A stretch of DNA of 60,000 nt, from contig OU612075.1 of NCBI GenBank assembly GCA_914767715.1, positions 20,400,001-20,460,000 of the forward strand, written 5' to 3'. Of the stretch, positions 37,701 to 52,700 are shown one piece after another. This stretch comes from Membranipora membranacea. Taxonomy: Eukaryota > Bryozoa > Gymnolaemata > Cheilostomatida > Membraniporidae. The number at the start of each line of letters is the position of its first letter. The first letter of the stretch is position 1. The notes beneath the pieces are model-generated. The model was not told the DNA's origin. It saw only the letters and a list, made by a program, of their open reading frames with translations, and searched no databases. The position numbers and the translations under genes are program-made.

Positions 37701-40700
37701 GGGCCTGTATTACTCCTTGTATTGACACTGTTAAGTTAAAGTTAAGTTAAAAGGCGAAGAACTCAGTTAAATAGTGTTACTGCAACAGCGACTGCCATTA
37801 TCAAATAAATATTTTGGAGCCTTTTTTATCTTGTAGACAGTAAGAGAAATATTATAAAAAGTAGACTTAGTGGTGTGAAAAAATCAAACAATAGCTACTT
37901 ACATTAGTAGATAATTTATTTTGTAGCTTCACGGTTTTCTTCTAGCTGAATATTGTCGCTGAAACTCGTTTATAATCACCAAAAATCTCATCATACTAAA
38001 TATACTCATAAAAGCTGTTGGCTAATGATGAATGACAAGGATCCAAAATACTTTCAAGGAGTGACTTGTCCCTGAAATTTCAAATTATTTATGAACAATC
38101 CAGTGAAAGCTTCCATCCTTAACCAACATCACATATTACCCCGAACCTCAATCAATTAGTTTGTTTGGATTGTTGATAAAGCTTGAAATTGGTTTGTTCT
38201 AAAACCCTATCATCTACATTTGGGTCATTCCTATTGTTCAACAAATAATCTGACCAATAATAAGGACAGCTTAACCACTGTGCAACTACCATCTAATACT
38301 AACATTTAATTTGTTTGCAGGCTAAGATATTTGAGGTTTGTTCCCCCTATACAATGTTTTTGCTACTGTTGTTCTCGTGACTTTAACATTGGTTTCAGAG
38401 CAGTTTTGAGCCTCATTAATAACTGCAAAGGTCCTCATACAGTTAAATTGTAGGATATATTTGCCAGCACTCGGGCTATGCTGCTGTGTTGTTGGAGAAT
38501 TAAATATTTTGTGACCTGAAATCCTAACAAACCATGGCACAGCGTGAAGCGATTTATTTGGCACACAGTGTTACCAATGATGTTTTCATCTCATATGCCT
38601 GAGAGGAGTTCAGAGTAGGGAGTTTGCAAGTTTGCTTCAGACTCCGGGGAAAAAAATTATTGTAGATTAGTTGTCTTCTCTATGTACTGGTGGACACAAC
38701 TTCCAAAATTTCCGGATTTCATGTTCAATTATGGATGTTGATAAGGTAATGGTAATGTTCTCTTTGGTTTTAGTGACTCTAGAAAAGGGTGTACCTTATA
38801 TTAAATAATATCTATCCCACTCTTGTATTGTATAAAATAGCTCAACACTTTCTGTTTTCACATAGATGGCTACAGATAAGGTAATATTGTTCTTTCACAC
38901 CAAAATTAACCTCTCAATGGTTGTGGTTTTCCCAAGATATATCTATGATCATAAAATTGGAGTTTGAAGCTATGATAAAATTGGAATTTCGTTTGGTGAA
39001 TTTTGAATGAAATTTGGTCATCGTTTGTCAATCCAAGCAAACCCTTGTGTCTGGATTTCATGTTTGTCGCTTTGAATCTAACCATTTCCCTGCAAGTGTG
39101 ATAGTTCAAACAATCACTTCAAAATATAGAAAAAAAGTCTATCTTTTTTATTGAAAAACTACCCGATGGAATACACTCCAACTGCATACTTGAAATAGAG
39201 AAAAAAAGTGTTGACTTGAATGATGTTATTTTAGCCTATTCTGTGGGAAGCGTGTGCCAGCTTTGGTGCACGGTTTTCAGTTGCATTTATCAAGGTACGA
39301 TGAAAGACACAAATCTCTGCTCTTAATGCTCTCTTAACCATAGAGTTATAACTCTATGCTCTTAACAGGGTCGCCGGAATCAGGAGAACTAGTACCAGTA
39401 ACATGGATAATTCATCAGCATGTTCCTAACTGCATTTGGTTGTTTGGTATTTTTATGTCTTTATTGTTATCGTCAGTCTGTGCCCTCTCTCGGTTTATCA
39501 CTTTTGTTGCTAATGGATGCCTTATTTTTTTGTAATTTTTCCAGCAAATGCCAAAAAGTGAAGTGACTGTTGGGTATTTCCCTCAGCTCAGAGATTGGAT
39601 ATCAAACTTTCTCGACCACAATAAAGACATGACTGCCTCTCTCATCGGTCACAACATGCTGGGTAAGTAAGCTGGCTTCGGGTTGGGTTAAATGATGAGA
39701 TACTTCAGAGAAGCCTTATAATCTGCACACATTATTGCGCAATTATTGCAATCATGCATGATAATCTAAAAGGCAGGAGGAGAATACTCCATCACTAGGG
39801 AGTAATACATTTTCAAGGTGTAATTATGCATTCTCAATTTTTTGTTGATGTAGCTAACCACATACCGTGGTAGTGTTTGAGCTGTCAATACTATATCTAA
39901 TGTGGTCAAATATATACTTACAGTTGAACAAGTTCTCAGACTAGTACATTATCTGGTGAAATATGGTTACTATGGTAACACAGACGACATCAAACAGCTG
40001 ATGAGACCTCTTCTGGATTTGATGGATGGTAGAAACGACAAACCATATATCAAAGCTGCCGACAGCAAAGACAGTAAGTTTTTCTATCAGTAACACATGT
40101 TAGGATTCCGAAGAAACTTCAATCATCTCAAAGCTCATGATACCCAGTGATTATTGATCCAGCAACGCAGATTTACAACAAATGGGTTTTAAAATGTATT
40201 AATACTCACAATATTAAGAGTTGTCATCTTATATGCCATGAGAGGACAACTCAATCCTTCCGTAAGTCTAGAAATAAGCTATAGTAAAATCAATAATCAG
40301 CAATGGGATCTCAGAATATTTTACGGATTTTGATTGTGCCGGCAGCTTAGGTAAAATGTAACAGCCGCGATAGACCTCAACTTGGTTCATTCTGAGAAGA
40401 AGAAAACCGTGTACTTTCTCGTTATTAACATTTCTGTAACTGTCCAGTCACATAATAGCTCAAAGTATCGGAATATACTAATTTACTTTCACATCAGATT
40501 TAGCCTTTGCTATTTATGCAGGTAGCTGGTTACAATATGCCCATATTAATATTGATTCAAGCTTTTAAAAATGGACAGTGATTGCTGTAATTATAACGCT
40601 CATGTACAGCTACGATAATTTCCCTTTGTACGACCTAAGTACGACCTTTGTACGACCTGAGGTTACTCTACGATTAAACACTTATTATCTCCAGTACTAC

Positions 40701-43700
40701 TATTCAAAGGAATCCAATTTTCTCCGAGTCTCGAACGCTGCGAGTGAATAATTACGCTACGGGACATTGACATTGGCCCTTTCACAGCTCCTAAATGTGT
40801 ACAGATCTGATATGTCTATGGTTTGGTTACTATACTGCTGCTCACTGAAAGTTCACAGGAGAGGAATGCTAAAGTTTAGGCGCCGTATGATTTATTTTAC
40901 TAAAAAATATAGTGGATGTTGTCCATGCTCATAAAAATGATACAATCAAGTATAAGTAGTACAGTGATGCATAACATATTGTGAGTTGATCAAGAAATGG
41001 TCATAAACTTAATGGACAAGAAAATACATGCAGTTCAAAGCCAGTATTATTGGGATGACGACATGAACAATTCTCCTAATCATTAGACCAGTGACCCCCA
41101 GTGACCCGTGATTAGTTTATGAAGGGGGTTGTATCTTCTTTGATCCGTTCCTTACGCTGTCATCGCTTGTTATCTCGACACGCACTGTCTTGCTAGATTT
41201 AGTGCTGGTGTTAACTGAATGTCGGAACTTTGATTTTGTGGATTTGATAGCCATTGATCTGAAGCGCTGGCGACGCAAGTCTTCAAGACGTCCACACCAT
41301 ACAGCCTTGAATGCCTCTCTAAACTGGCGATTAAATGCTGCATATAATAGTGGGTTGATAGCAGAGTTTATATATCCCAGCCAAATCAGAAATGTCTGCA
41401 ATGGATAACATGAAATAAAGTGTAAGGAAAAATTAAGAAGGCTTGTGGCAGTCCAGTGTGCTTTCTAAATGGTTAACTGCTTAGTTAGTAAGTCAGGTGA
41501 GGGGATAGCATAGTACAACCTCAAAGTGAGGGGATAGCATAGTACAACCTCAGAGACCATCTCTAAAGATTCTAATCATGGGGAGAGAATGAAATTAATC
41601 AGACATGGGAAATTCTGTTTCGTCAAATCAATATACAAGAACTGTAAGTTATGTCATGAATGGTTGAGATGAGATTCTCTAGGGTGATATAAACTGTATT
41701 AATTTCATTGCTGCCGTATTTAATACTGCAGGCAGCGACACAAAATACCAAGAATGCCTCACATCTTTATCAACACCCTTTGTGCAGACCACTCCCATCG
41801 CACCTTAGGCATAGGCGCAGTGCATGGTAAACACAGATCATGCATATCCCAATGGTATAATAAATATTCAAAATCATATCTCTAGTTTGTGACCAAGTTT
41901 CCGGTACACCAAACATATCACGAAGAATGCTGATATAATAAATACACAAACATATTTATAGTATGGAGCAATGCAGAAAACAAATAAGCTCAAAACATCC
42001 AATATTAGATAATTGACCTTGACAGCCCTGATGTTTGATTGGCACATTTTCTAGTAGGATGCTTTTGAAGTTTTTGAGTGTGTTTGTTTGGTATCTCAAG
42101 AGTGCTCAGATCAAACATTACTGCCTGTCAACAGCAACGAGACTGCTACTACACATCAGCACTGCACAAAAAACGATGTTGAAGGGTTGGTATTTCATTT
42201 TAAGGAAGTCCATTAGGTGATGATGTAACATATGAAGTTTTTTGAGGGTGTAGGTTGATTCATATAGTGTGGGCTTTCCTGTTGCCACTTGAAGACCCTT
42301 TTGATTAATTTCATAAAGATAGAAATAAATCCCTGCTGAATTGTGATGAGGCAGTGGTCATCCTACCCACCCACCCACCCCTACCCACCTCATATACATA
42401 ATGATATTTTCTATATTTCCCATGTGTGCGACTTAGGCCTTGCCTTGCTGTATGCTGAAGAGACTAATTGTATTATGCGAAGTCCCATAATATTCCTAAA
42501 ATATGATAAAATCTATAATATAATCTTAGTGTTGAAATAGTCAGGGCCACCTCTTAATTTGTAAGGGCACTGACCTGAACTTGATTGGATACGCAGTCGG
42601 GACAACTCTTACTAAGCGCGCTTCTAGTGATATACATGATGAAGAACGGTAGCCAGCAGACTATGAAACACAGCATTATGATTAACATGATCCTGGTGGC
42701 TCTCTCCTCTCGCCGATCTTTCCTGTGTTTGGATGCTGCCTTTTTCATTACTGAGAATCTGCTCGTCGGAGATGTGCACTTTACAGACTCTTTGACTTTC
42801 CTTTTATTGTCTGCAACAGAACATCATCAATAATTACTCTGGCTGCAGCACACAGCATCACAGCAAGGCCATCTTAGTTTGCTCGTTATTCTTTGAGAGT
42901 AAAATTTAATTGGATAGATCTAAGGGTATAATATTCATGGTTCACCTACAATGTCAAATCATTCCGCTCATAGTTTAAGGTTACACTAGTTCTGTTTAAC
43001 CTGCATCATTTCAATATGCCAAATGTGGCACTTTTGATTGAAAGTTGCAGTAATCATATGCTGAATTTTCTTGCATTTTACGGAAGAAACATCGGTTAAC
43101 CGAGTTCTAGTTTATTGTCATTCCCTATCTCACCTTTAGGTTTCTTGTTGGCTGCGTGTTTATCGTTCTGTCCATTAAGTAGAGATTTCTCACAATCATT
43201 ATAAGATTCGTTCTGTTTCTGTGGACTATTCGAGCTCATGGATGTGTCATGTTTATGACTGTCAGAGTTACTGCCTGTACCACTGTAAGAAGATCAGACT
43301 AAATTATGACAATGCCTCAGTTCTGCATGTAGAAGAAATAAACAGCACAATTATAGATCAGTAGTCCCCTAACCATTCCTGATATCAATTTCACCTTTTT
43401 ACAGAACCAGTGCTGATGTCCACACCACATACCTGTTAGTTGAGTTCTCTTCCTCTAGCTCGTGTAGCTGCTGTGTGATTGGGTGACTCTCTGTTACACC
43501 GTCATGCTGTAGTGACATCCTGTATTCCTTCTTCATCTCATTAAGCTTCACTGATCTACAAGTGGATCACACATCTGGCAGTTTTATGAGTATCCCACAA
43601 TGCAACTTTTGGGAATTCCCAGTGAGATCAGGCTTTTGAATGTATGAAATTCTGGTTAGTATTGCATTGTGGGAATTTTGTTAGTATTCTTTATTGTTAT

Positions 43701-46700
43701 GGAACAAGTACCAGCAGAAAAAAACACAGGATTGGATTGGTTAATATTGGTAGAAAGCAGGCCTCAGATAAGAAGATACCGAAAGTAAATGCTCTGCTGA
43801 ATATATTTGTTGGAAACTAAAAACTGATTGTGCTAATCTGCAAATATTGCATTGTCAGCTGTGTTGGTGTATACTAAATTACCTTCTCTTGAGCTCACAG
43901 AATATTCTGCCATAGAGGATGAATAGAATAGTAGCTGGAAGAATAAAAGTCATCACTGAGGAGTAGAGCACAAAGTCTAGCGTGTCAAACAGCTGACAGC
44001 CTGGTGGGTTTGCGTCTGGGTGATAGCTATCCATGAGCATACTCTTGACAAAAAGTGGTGGGAGGCTTGCTGATGCAGAGACAACCCATATGATAGTAAT
44101 GTACATGATGAGCCGTCGAGTTTGATGCTTTGTTCTGTACCATATTGGGTAGAATGTTGCTGTATACCTATCGACAGCTATGATGAGTAAGCTCCATATA
44201 CTAGCAGTGCAGAGCAAGACATCTGCAACAGCAAAATTGTTAAAAACTATTAATTTGTATGTGTGTGTCTACATGATGACAAACCTACCTTTCACGCTGT
44301 AATGTAGCAACCTTATACCATGGTAGAACAAACCACATAATATCGAATATCACCAAGAGGCCAGACACTAGTTATATCCAGCAAATTAGTATCTTGGTAT
44401 GATTGTCTTTATTGAGTCCAAACTTGTCCAATAAAAATTGACAAACTTTTGTGACTTCTGAAGAAGTATAAAATACTCACCTATGAGGAGCCATAAATAG
44501 CAAAGTTCTCTGCCAAGAGGCCAAAATCCTGCCACTTCTACAGTCGACGAGAAAGGTAGCACCAGTAATCCGAGAAACAGGTCGCTCAGAGCCAAATTTG
44601 TTACTAATATGTTGGACGGCGATGCACGGAGCGCTGGACTCGTTTTCACTGAAACTATGACTGTTAGATTACCAACGATAGTCCAGATGATAACTAATAT
44701 AAAAATAATGATGAGTATTATGTTCACTGAGACATCATGCGGACTGTATGTGAAAATCGTCCTGTCTCCAGACAGCGAACCGTTAGAGTCGCTCGTGTTT
44801 AAAGCTGTTACATTCTGTGTTGTTAAGACCAGTAGGTTATGAGTCATATTCCCAAGCCTGTATGAAATTGGCAGATCTCCAGTACCAGGAATAGGCGGAC
44901 CGTCCATCGTTAGTTCCTTGGATGGATTTCTTTCAACAGTTTATTCCACCTCGAGAGTTTTGGAAGAAGTGGCTTGACCTGTTGCTGAGACTTTCACCGA
45001 TTCGCGCCCGAAGCAGCTTCCCACGCAGTTATTTTATATCCAGATAACACCTCCGGATTAGAATCTGGTTGCTAATAGTACTGGTACCTCCCACAAAAGT
45101 CAGCTTTGAGGTTACTGCTGAAATTGAATACAAGAAAATTTATCATGTAATGACTTAGATTCACAAATAACATCGATACTTTAATCAAAGTTTACAATCA
45201 TTTAAATTTGATTTTCTAAAGATCACAAAAGTTTGCCCTGTGATGATGCCGCCCCACTCTGCAGGTACCAACATTCAAAATGAGAATCACAAATTGGGTC
45301 TACAGCAGCATGTGTTTCTTTCTTACCCGTTCAATAATGAAGGTTGCTGTGTATTGCCATGTGATTAACAGCAGCATTGAGGCCGACACAAGCCGTCAAG
45401 CTGATAATCAAGTTCCCACTTGCTTATCATTTAACATGTATGGCTTTGCAGTGTATTCCAGCAGCAAATTGCAACCTTCATACAGCAGTAAAAGTGTTTT
45501 AATTCCTTGGCCATTCATTACTTAAATGGTAAACATTATCATTGTTGGTTCGAGAGCCTGTGACACAATAGGTACCATCAAAACTTTTGAAATTCATTAT
45601 TGATATTTCTAGCTTGACACCTTCTGCACACTTTAGGTTTTAAAACACTGAAGAAGCTGAACAGAGCTAATAACCAGTCAGCGGCAGCATATGCACAACG
45701 TCGTCGGCGCTACAGTCTAGTGGTCAGGCTGTGAACCTCAAGAGTACGCTCTACAGTGCACACTGTGTAGGCCACATTTCAACAGTCTGCTGTTCGCTGT
45801 AAAGGCTCATAAATTTTAAACACCAACTCAATATTTTAAAATTCATTCACTATTTGTACCTTCAACTTTCACACTCACCTGCATCTTCACAACAATATTG
45901 AATTTAAAATTTTTCAATCCAAAATTTAATTTAATTGGTCTTAGAAGAAAATAAATCCAGCATGACTATAAGACAAATATAAACTGCAGGATAGTTGTTG
46001 ATTTGGGAATAATGAGAATTGATTTTCACCAGAATGAAGGTCAAAATTCTACCTTTCAATGCATATAACAGAGTTCTACTAAATAAGTAATCAGAAAAGC
46101 AACAAGCACACAGGACAAAGTGGTGCACAATGTAAGATTGGTTCTTATCAAAACCTCTCCGATCATAAAAAACTAAATAAATCGATTTTTAATAATGCTG
46201 TGTGGTAAAGTGGTAGCATAATTTATTCAGAAACTATAGTGACTACACAGGGTTAGATGGTGGTCATTGACCGACACCTTGTTTCCAAGAAATAAAGTCA
46301 GAATTTGACTGACCTTGCTAGTATGAGTTACATTTACTTACTCTATTGTGTGTGTGATGCTAGTGCTATGGACTTCTGTGTTTCACTGAAAGTAAGAATG
46401 TACGTATCCTTCGGATATTATGCTCTGAAATATTGAACAAAGTTCTACTAATCTTGTTATAATAGTATGTTCCCATGGGCATGGCACAAGCCCTTCATCT
46501 CAATGCCTCCCATATTAAAATCTGCTGATATGCTCAGTTATATATGAATGAAAAAAGTCTAATGGCTTTCAGCTCAAAATGATTAGCTGCTCACCAATAG
46601 CACAGTGAGAGCACAAAAGCTCCGCTGCCTATAATATAGCATGTCTTAAATTATTGATAAATACACTATACAATTGATGACTAACAGTGATTATCACAAT

Positions 46701-49700
46701 TAAGATGATGACTTTACAGCTCTCAGTATTTTTGGAAGATTTGATAATCAGGAGCAGAAAACTAATAGATTATTTACATGGTAATAGTATTAGTGTCATA
46801 CTGCATGGTGATAATAAACAAATTCATCATTATATATCCAATCTAATAAGGGCTTTATTTTTGCAGATTGAAATCATTATTACTTTTATTATATAAAATT
46901 GTCAGCATTGTCTGCAGCAGAGAGTTGCTGTATTGATATACAACGGTTCCTCTTCAGTCTTGAATACTTTGATAGCAAGAAATGGAATATTGGTGCAAGC
47001 GGACTTGTTTACTCCGATTCTGCAGTGATTTACAGAATTTCAGTTAGAGCCATATCAAGAAATTTAGGTTATATGTTATCCCAGTCATACTGCAAGACTT
47101 TGGACCCTAAGGTGTTCTGTTAAGTTACTCCCTTGCCTTCGTCAAGTGGTACTTGGGTGGGAGTTTTCTTGTCAAAATAATTAAAAGACCCAACGGTACC
47201 AAATGAATTAAAACTGCCTACGAGATTGGGAGGGTGGAAGCCCCGTATTTGTAACTATAGCAACTGTAGTTTGTAAGGCTAGGATATCGAGGCCATCATA
47301 ATGCAGGCTCTGTTATTGACAACCAGGACAGGCAATCACTTACAACGACAGCGAGGCAGCAGCTACTAATATGTATGAGTCAATATTGGTCGCTGGCGTT
47401 GCGCGTCCTGTCTGACCGAAGTGCTAATGATATTAGAAGAACCTGCTGATATTCATTTTGCAGAAATCATGCCTGATGGGAATAGCCGATTTTCGATAAG
47501 AAGGCAATTTTAATACACATGCCATTAAGCCTTACCTTCACAGCAGCAGTACATGAATGTGAGACTTCGCTGGAACCCTGGCAATGTAGTTGTTTATTGT
47601 TTTTCATTATATCATAATGTCAATTAATGTTGTCCCGTGTGGTCTCCAGAAGTCAGCGTCGAGTCGTAGACATCCTCAAAGGATTTGTATCTGTAAACAA
47701 GCTGCGACAACACACGTAAATATGTGTTCAGAGATGAAATCACCTAGGAGCAGCAATCCTTAACATCTGCGTGAACTTCTCAAAATCATGCATCAGCAAT
47801 TTATTAGCATGTTGAGATGATGAGAGAGTACTTCTGTCCTAACATTGCTCTGCACAGGTGGATTAAGTGAAAAGTCAAGCAGTTGCAGAGAACTTAATCT
47901 TTTGACCGCTGCACTTGATTCCATACAAATACCAGTGTTATCACCATACGGCATCGGGGAGTACAGTGGCTTTGTTTAATACAGGTTGTCAACAACTACA
48001 GCAGTGCATTCTGTACTTTTCAACTTTGAAACGCTGAAACTTGATGCGAGTATATTGGCCCTTATCATTTGAATTGCTTATTTAGAAACGCTCAAGTGTC
48101 AAATGAACCAATATGACATTATCAGCGACTACAATCAACCGAGATCATGAATTATTTCTCTTCGGAGGCTGTAAAGTTTCTTGCTCTGAGCTATCTGGTT
48201 AAAAATTTATATTAAGCTTCATTTAAATTAAACTTTGTTGAATATTCTGGCGACAATCTGTCCAAGGCCCTTGGCTTTCATGTGTTATGGAGGTCAAATC
48301 TGTTATTCAAAAACACGAAATGAAAATATTTGCTTAACTTTTGAAGTCATCTCTAGAAGTATTGATTTATTGATAAATCAAGGGATCAGTAGGCTATACC
48401 AGTTTATCGTGGAACTGTAATAAAACCAACCATATTGAGAAAACCTTATAAGAAAACAAACAGCCTCAAGTTCTCTATTCGTCAGGATTTACCACTAGAT
48501 ATAACCAAGCTCAACAGCGCTTAGAAGATTGGAACAAAAGACTCTAAGGACATGGCCAAACCACGCCCCATCACAGTGTACCTTACACAGAGTAAACAAG
48601 CACAAGAAAAAAATTCAATGACCTGCTCCAGCATCCAATTTCTTGGTGTTTGAACAGCAACAAGTTCCAGTTACCATGGAATCTCATCATGCTGTCATAA
48701 AATAAATTACAATCGAAAATCCTATATAAGGCAGAACATAAGTTTCGGCGAAATTTGTCTAGTGAAACGCAATCAGATTCTGTGACAATGTGTTGCAGTG
48801 TTATTCACCTTTATTTTATTAAATATTGATTAATCTCCCTTTTATATTTAATTGGTGGTAGTCTAATATAGACCATGATAGTAAGACATAATGAAGAAAA
48901 AAAATCAAATCATCATTATTACGCTGATAATGCTAGCTAGGACAAAATATGTCACGTTTTAATTATTGTTTTTGTAACCTAAAAAATTCTAAAATGTGGG
49001 AAACTCGCCTTTCCCAAAGATCAGATTCAATAAAATTATCCGGTCACATCAACCCTATTTTCTTGGCTGATGATGCATTGTGGGATACCAGGTTACATCA
49101 TAAAAAGATTTTGTTCTGCTAAGGGAAGGCAACTCTGAATATACTCACATCTATTGTAGACACATTTCTTAATTCATGATGAATTTTGTTTCCTCTCCAG
49201 GCCAGGTGTATAAAACAGTACTGGACAACTACAGAACTGAAGCTAGGTTTGAGGCATCCAGAGAGACTAAGGCTATAGTTGATGCAAAGCACCAGTAAGT
49301 TGAATTTCATATATGAGTTAGTGGTTAACATTACCAAACTCTGACTGGTCTGGCGTTCGAGGAGGAACCTCATGAATTATTGAGTTTATGTCCTTCAACA
49401 TAATTGTATGCCCTCATGCCCCTTGTATGCACCAGAGTCTTGTTCCATGAAGTTGTCACACTAGTTACAAACTGAGTCTCAACATATGAATTTCCTATGC
49501 CTAGTTTAACTGTTATATTACTGATGTATGTAATGTAATTATTGCTTTGTAGGGCAATGGAGGTTCTGGATCTTCTCTTTAACTTCCGTTTCAACACTCG
49601 GCTGGAGCAGTTTGTCAACATATTCAAACAAGTCCACCAGCAAGCTACAAGAGCTGGCGGAGAAATGCCCGAAATAGGTCAGCTGTTATACGAGACTTTT

Positions 49701-52700
49701 GATATAGAGGAGAAGCCTGGCGTATGCAGAACCGCTATGAGGAGACTGGAGGAGATGTTTCATAACACTGACTATCTGAGGGGAAATTTTGATCTGGTTG
49801 CGATTTTGCTGGTAAGATAAAATCTCTGCAACCATTTAATGCTAGAGCATTTCAACCATTATAATGCTTTGACAGGATATGTATGTCCATGGTTGAACGG
49901 CATAGCATGTCATGCTTACACCACAAGTTTGATATTGACCTGCTTTTTCCTCAATTATTTATTAGTCTTGGTCAATTTTCTGACTGAGCATGATTTCCTT
50001 CACTTTCGATGCTCTAAGTAATAGAGGTTATCGCACCTGCTGATTAATTCACCAGGTGTCGCTCAATTTGAATCTTACTTGCATATACGGTGTCAAGGGC
50101 ATTTAAATGATTAACGGAATGACAATCTTAAATTTTGAACTGTTTCACACTCTATCTACTATTTTGGCCCATCTAACCACTATGCTTTCTCCTACCCCCA
50201 TGAAGTACCTAGTATATATACAAAGTCTGTTAACCTCTTTATAAAGATATTTTTGGTTTTTCCCTGAAATTCGTCTTCAATTTTTTACTTAATGTGTTGC
50301 ATAACCCACTGATTTCATCTTTTAGGATTTATCAGACTACAAATATGACAACCTATTGGTGAAAGCTATGGCACTGCTGAACAGGTACTACTCTGCTAAT
50401 GATTCATTGTTCAAGAGGGCAGTACAGGCTCAAGTGCTGATAACCTCAAGTTCTGTCAGAGTTTATAAAGAAGTTCTCTGTATCCTGCCAACGCTACAAG
50501 TAAGTAGCTGTATATTACAACGCAGATTCAGCAGTGAATGTGATAGTTGATTGACCTTCAGCGGTTACCCTATGAACGATAGATATGTTGCGACAACCTT
50601 GGTGTAGTGCAATCTGCCTCCCATTTTGATGACTTTCTTCTCCTTAATAAGTAAAACCCTATGGCACTGGTGTGGCTTGATCACTAGAGACGAGGCAACA
50701 AATTATTAACATTAACTTGAGAAGTTTTTGACTCTGCCAGCCATAAAAAGCCCAATCAACAACAAACAGCTGATCAAGCAGTCGACCGTTTAAGAGTACT
50801 ATGATTGGGAATTTTGCCATATGAATTTAAAAGTCTGCCTTCTTCGCATGGTACACACGATTTCAGATTAATTTAAGGCACAGACCTAGAGTCAAATCTA
50901 GGAGGGTAGATTTGTTTGAAGGATGACCTGATCATCCGCCTTGCAATAAACTACCCAGAATTAAAAAGAATCATCATAGAGAGTGATTACATTTGTAAAA
51001 CTACCAAAAGCTATTCTGCTTGGTAAACTTTTACTTTAATGTATTCTTTGACAGAGACTAGGTAAGTCTAAGCTGAGTAATGATGCTGGAATGCGACTGG
51101 CTGGAATCATTGATAAGTTTACGTCGTTCTGTCATCTGGACGATGAGCCAGAAGAACCTCACCCTATGAACCAGAAGATACTCTATAACTTCAGTAAGTA
51201 AATAAATCTAATCTACCATATCCTAGAGTGTGACCAGCTTGGTTATATTTTTGCAGTAAATCATCAACTACCAAAAAAAATCTGTTGAAAGCTCAGGGAA
51301 GAGAGGGTTCAGCTCAGTTTTGTTCTTATTATAAAAGACCAGAATGCTTCTTGACCATGGATGACGCAGCTCTGAATAACACTGTATCTTTATCATTATT
51401 GACTAATGCTTTGGCAAATTATACTTTTATCCCCTTTTAAATTTCAGATCTCCTATCAGACATATTCGACATCCTCTCCAAAGAGTACGATGTTAAGTTA
51501 CCAGAACAATACAAGGGTATGAAGGCTGCACTACAAGCCTCCTTCAGACTCCTGAAGGCGATATGTCGAGGCAACCCCACAGTGCAGGCTCGGCTATTTG
51601 ACCAGCTAGACTTCCTACTGAGAGTGAAGGGAGCAGAGCCGGAGATGGCTGAGGCTGTTCTAGAGGTAAATCGAAGGACATAATCTTTTGACTTTTTTGG
51701 ATAAAGAGAATTTGATAAAGACCTTTTTTTTTCTGTGAGGTTAAACTACCTATTCTAAAAGCGACGAAGAGATGAGTGAAAACAGTTGCTGTAAACGGTA
51801 CAGCTTGGAGAGACCAAAACTCCTTAGTCCACAGCTGCTCCACAGAGACCTGATTTTCTATGTTTTTGTCACTAGTGCCAGTGTCTACACCAAATTTCAC
51901 GGCTTGATTTCAGTTATTGTAATAAATCCATCAATTAGTATTTGTTTCTATTTTGTAGATATTTACTGGTAACAAGGTGACTTGTATGAAAGTATTGGCC
52001 TATCAGATACAGTCTATGATGCAGCTGGCAGCTGAACACGGAGCTAGTGCTCCTCAGTTCCTCGATCTCATGAATGCTGTAGTGAAAGTCGAGGAGCTCA
52101 ATCTACCGCTCAAGAGAAACCAAGGTACGTATGATTTAAAATACCTATCAAAAATCACAAAAAAAACAGGGACTAGGCTAGCTCCATAGACTTGATAATA
52201 AACCTAGACAGGACACTGTACGGAGCATTAGCATTGAGGCAGTGAGGCACTTAATTATGGTTACGCGACGTCACTGGAGGGTGTAGAAACAGTGATTTTT
52301 ACTCATAGCTATCATTGATTTACCGTTCCCAGCTCGGGTTAAATGTTGATAACTCAACTGGCTTCAATCGGAGTTTAAGTTTGAAAATTGCAATAGATTC
52401 AGCAGCTTCTTGTGATCATATTGATAGTCTATTTAGCTTCGTAGCTCAATTATTATCAAAAAATCAAGCTATTGAAAACAGTGCATAGACTCAAAGCTAT
52501 AATTTTGTCCTGATTTAATGCTTATATCTCAACCAATTTTGATGGAATTTTGAGTTTGAAAATTGCAATAGATTCAGTAGCTTGTGAAGATTATTTTGAA
52601 GGTCTGTTTAGCTTTAGCTGCAGTATAACCAGGGAGTTTAGGACTTTCCTCGTTGGTATAACCGAACAAGCAAGCAATTGAAAACCTTTATACTACTAAT

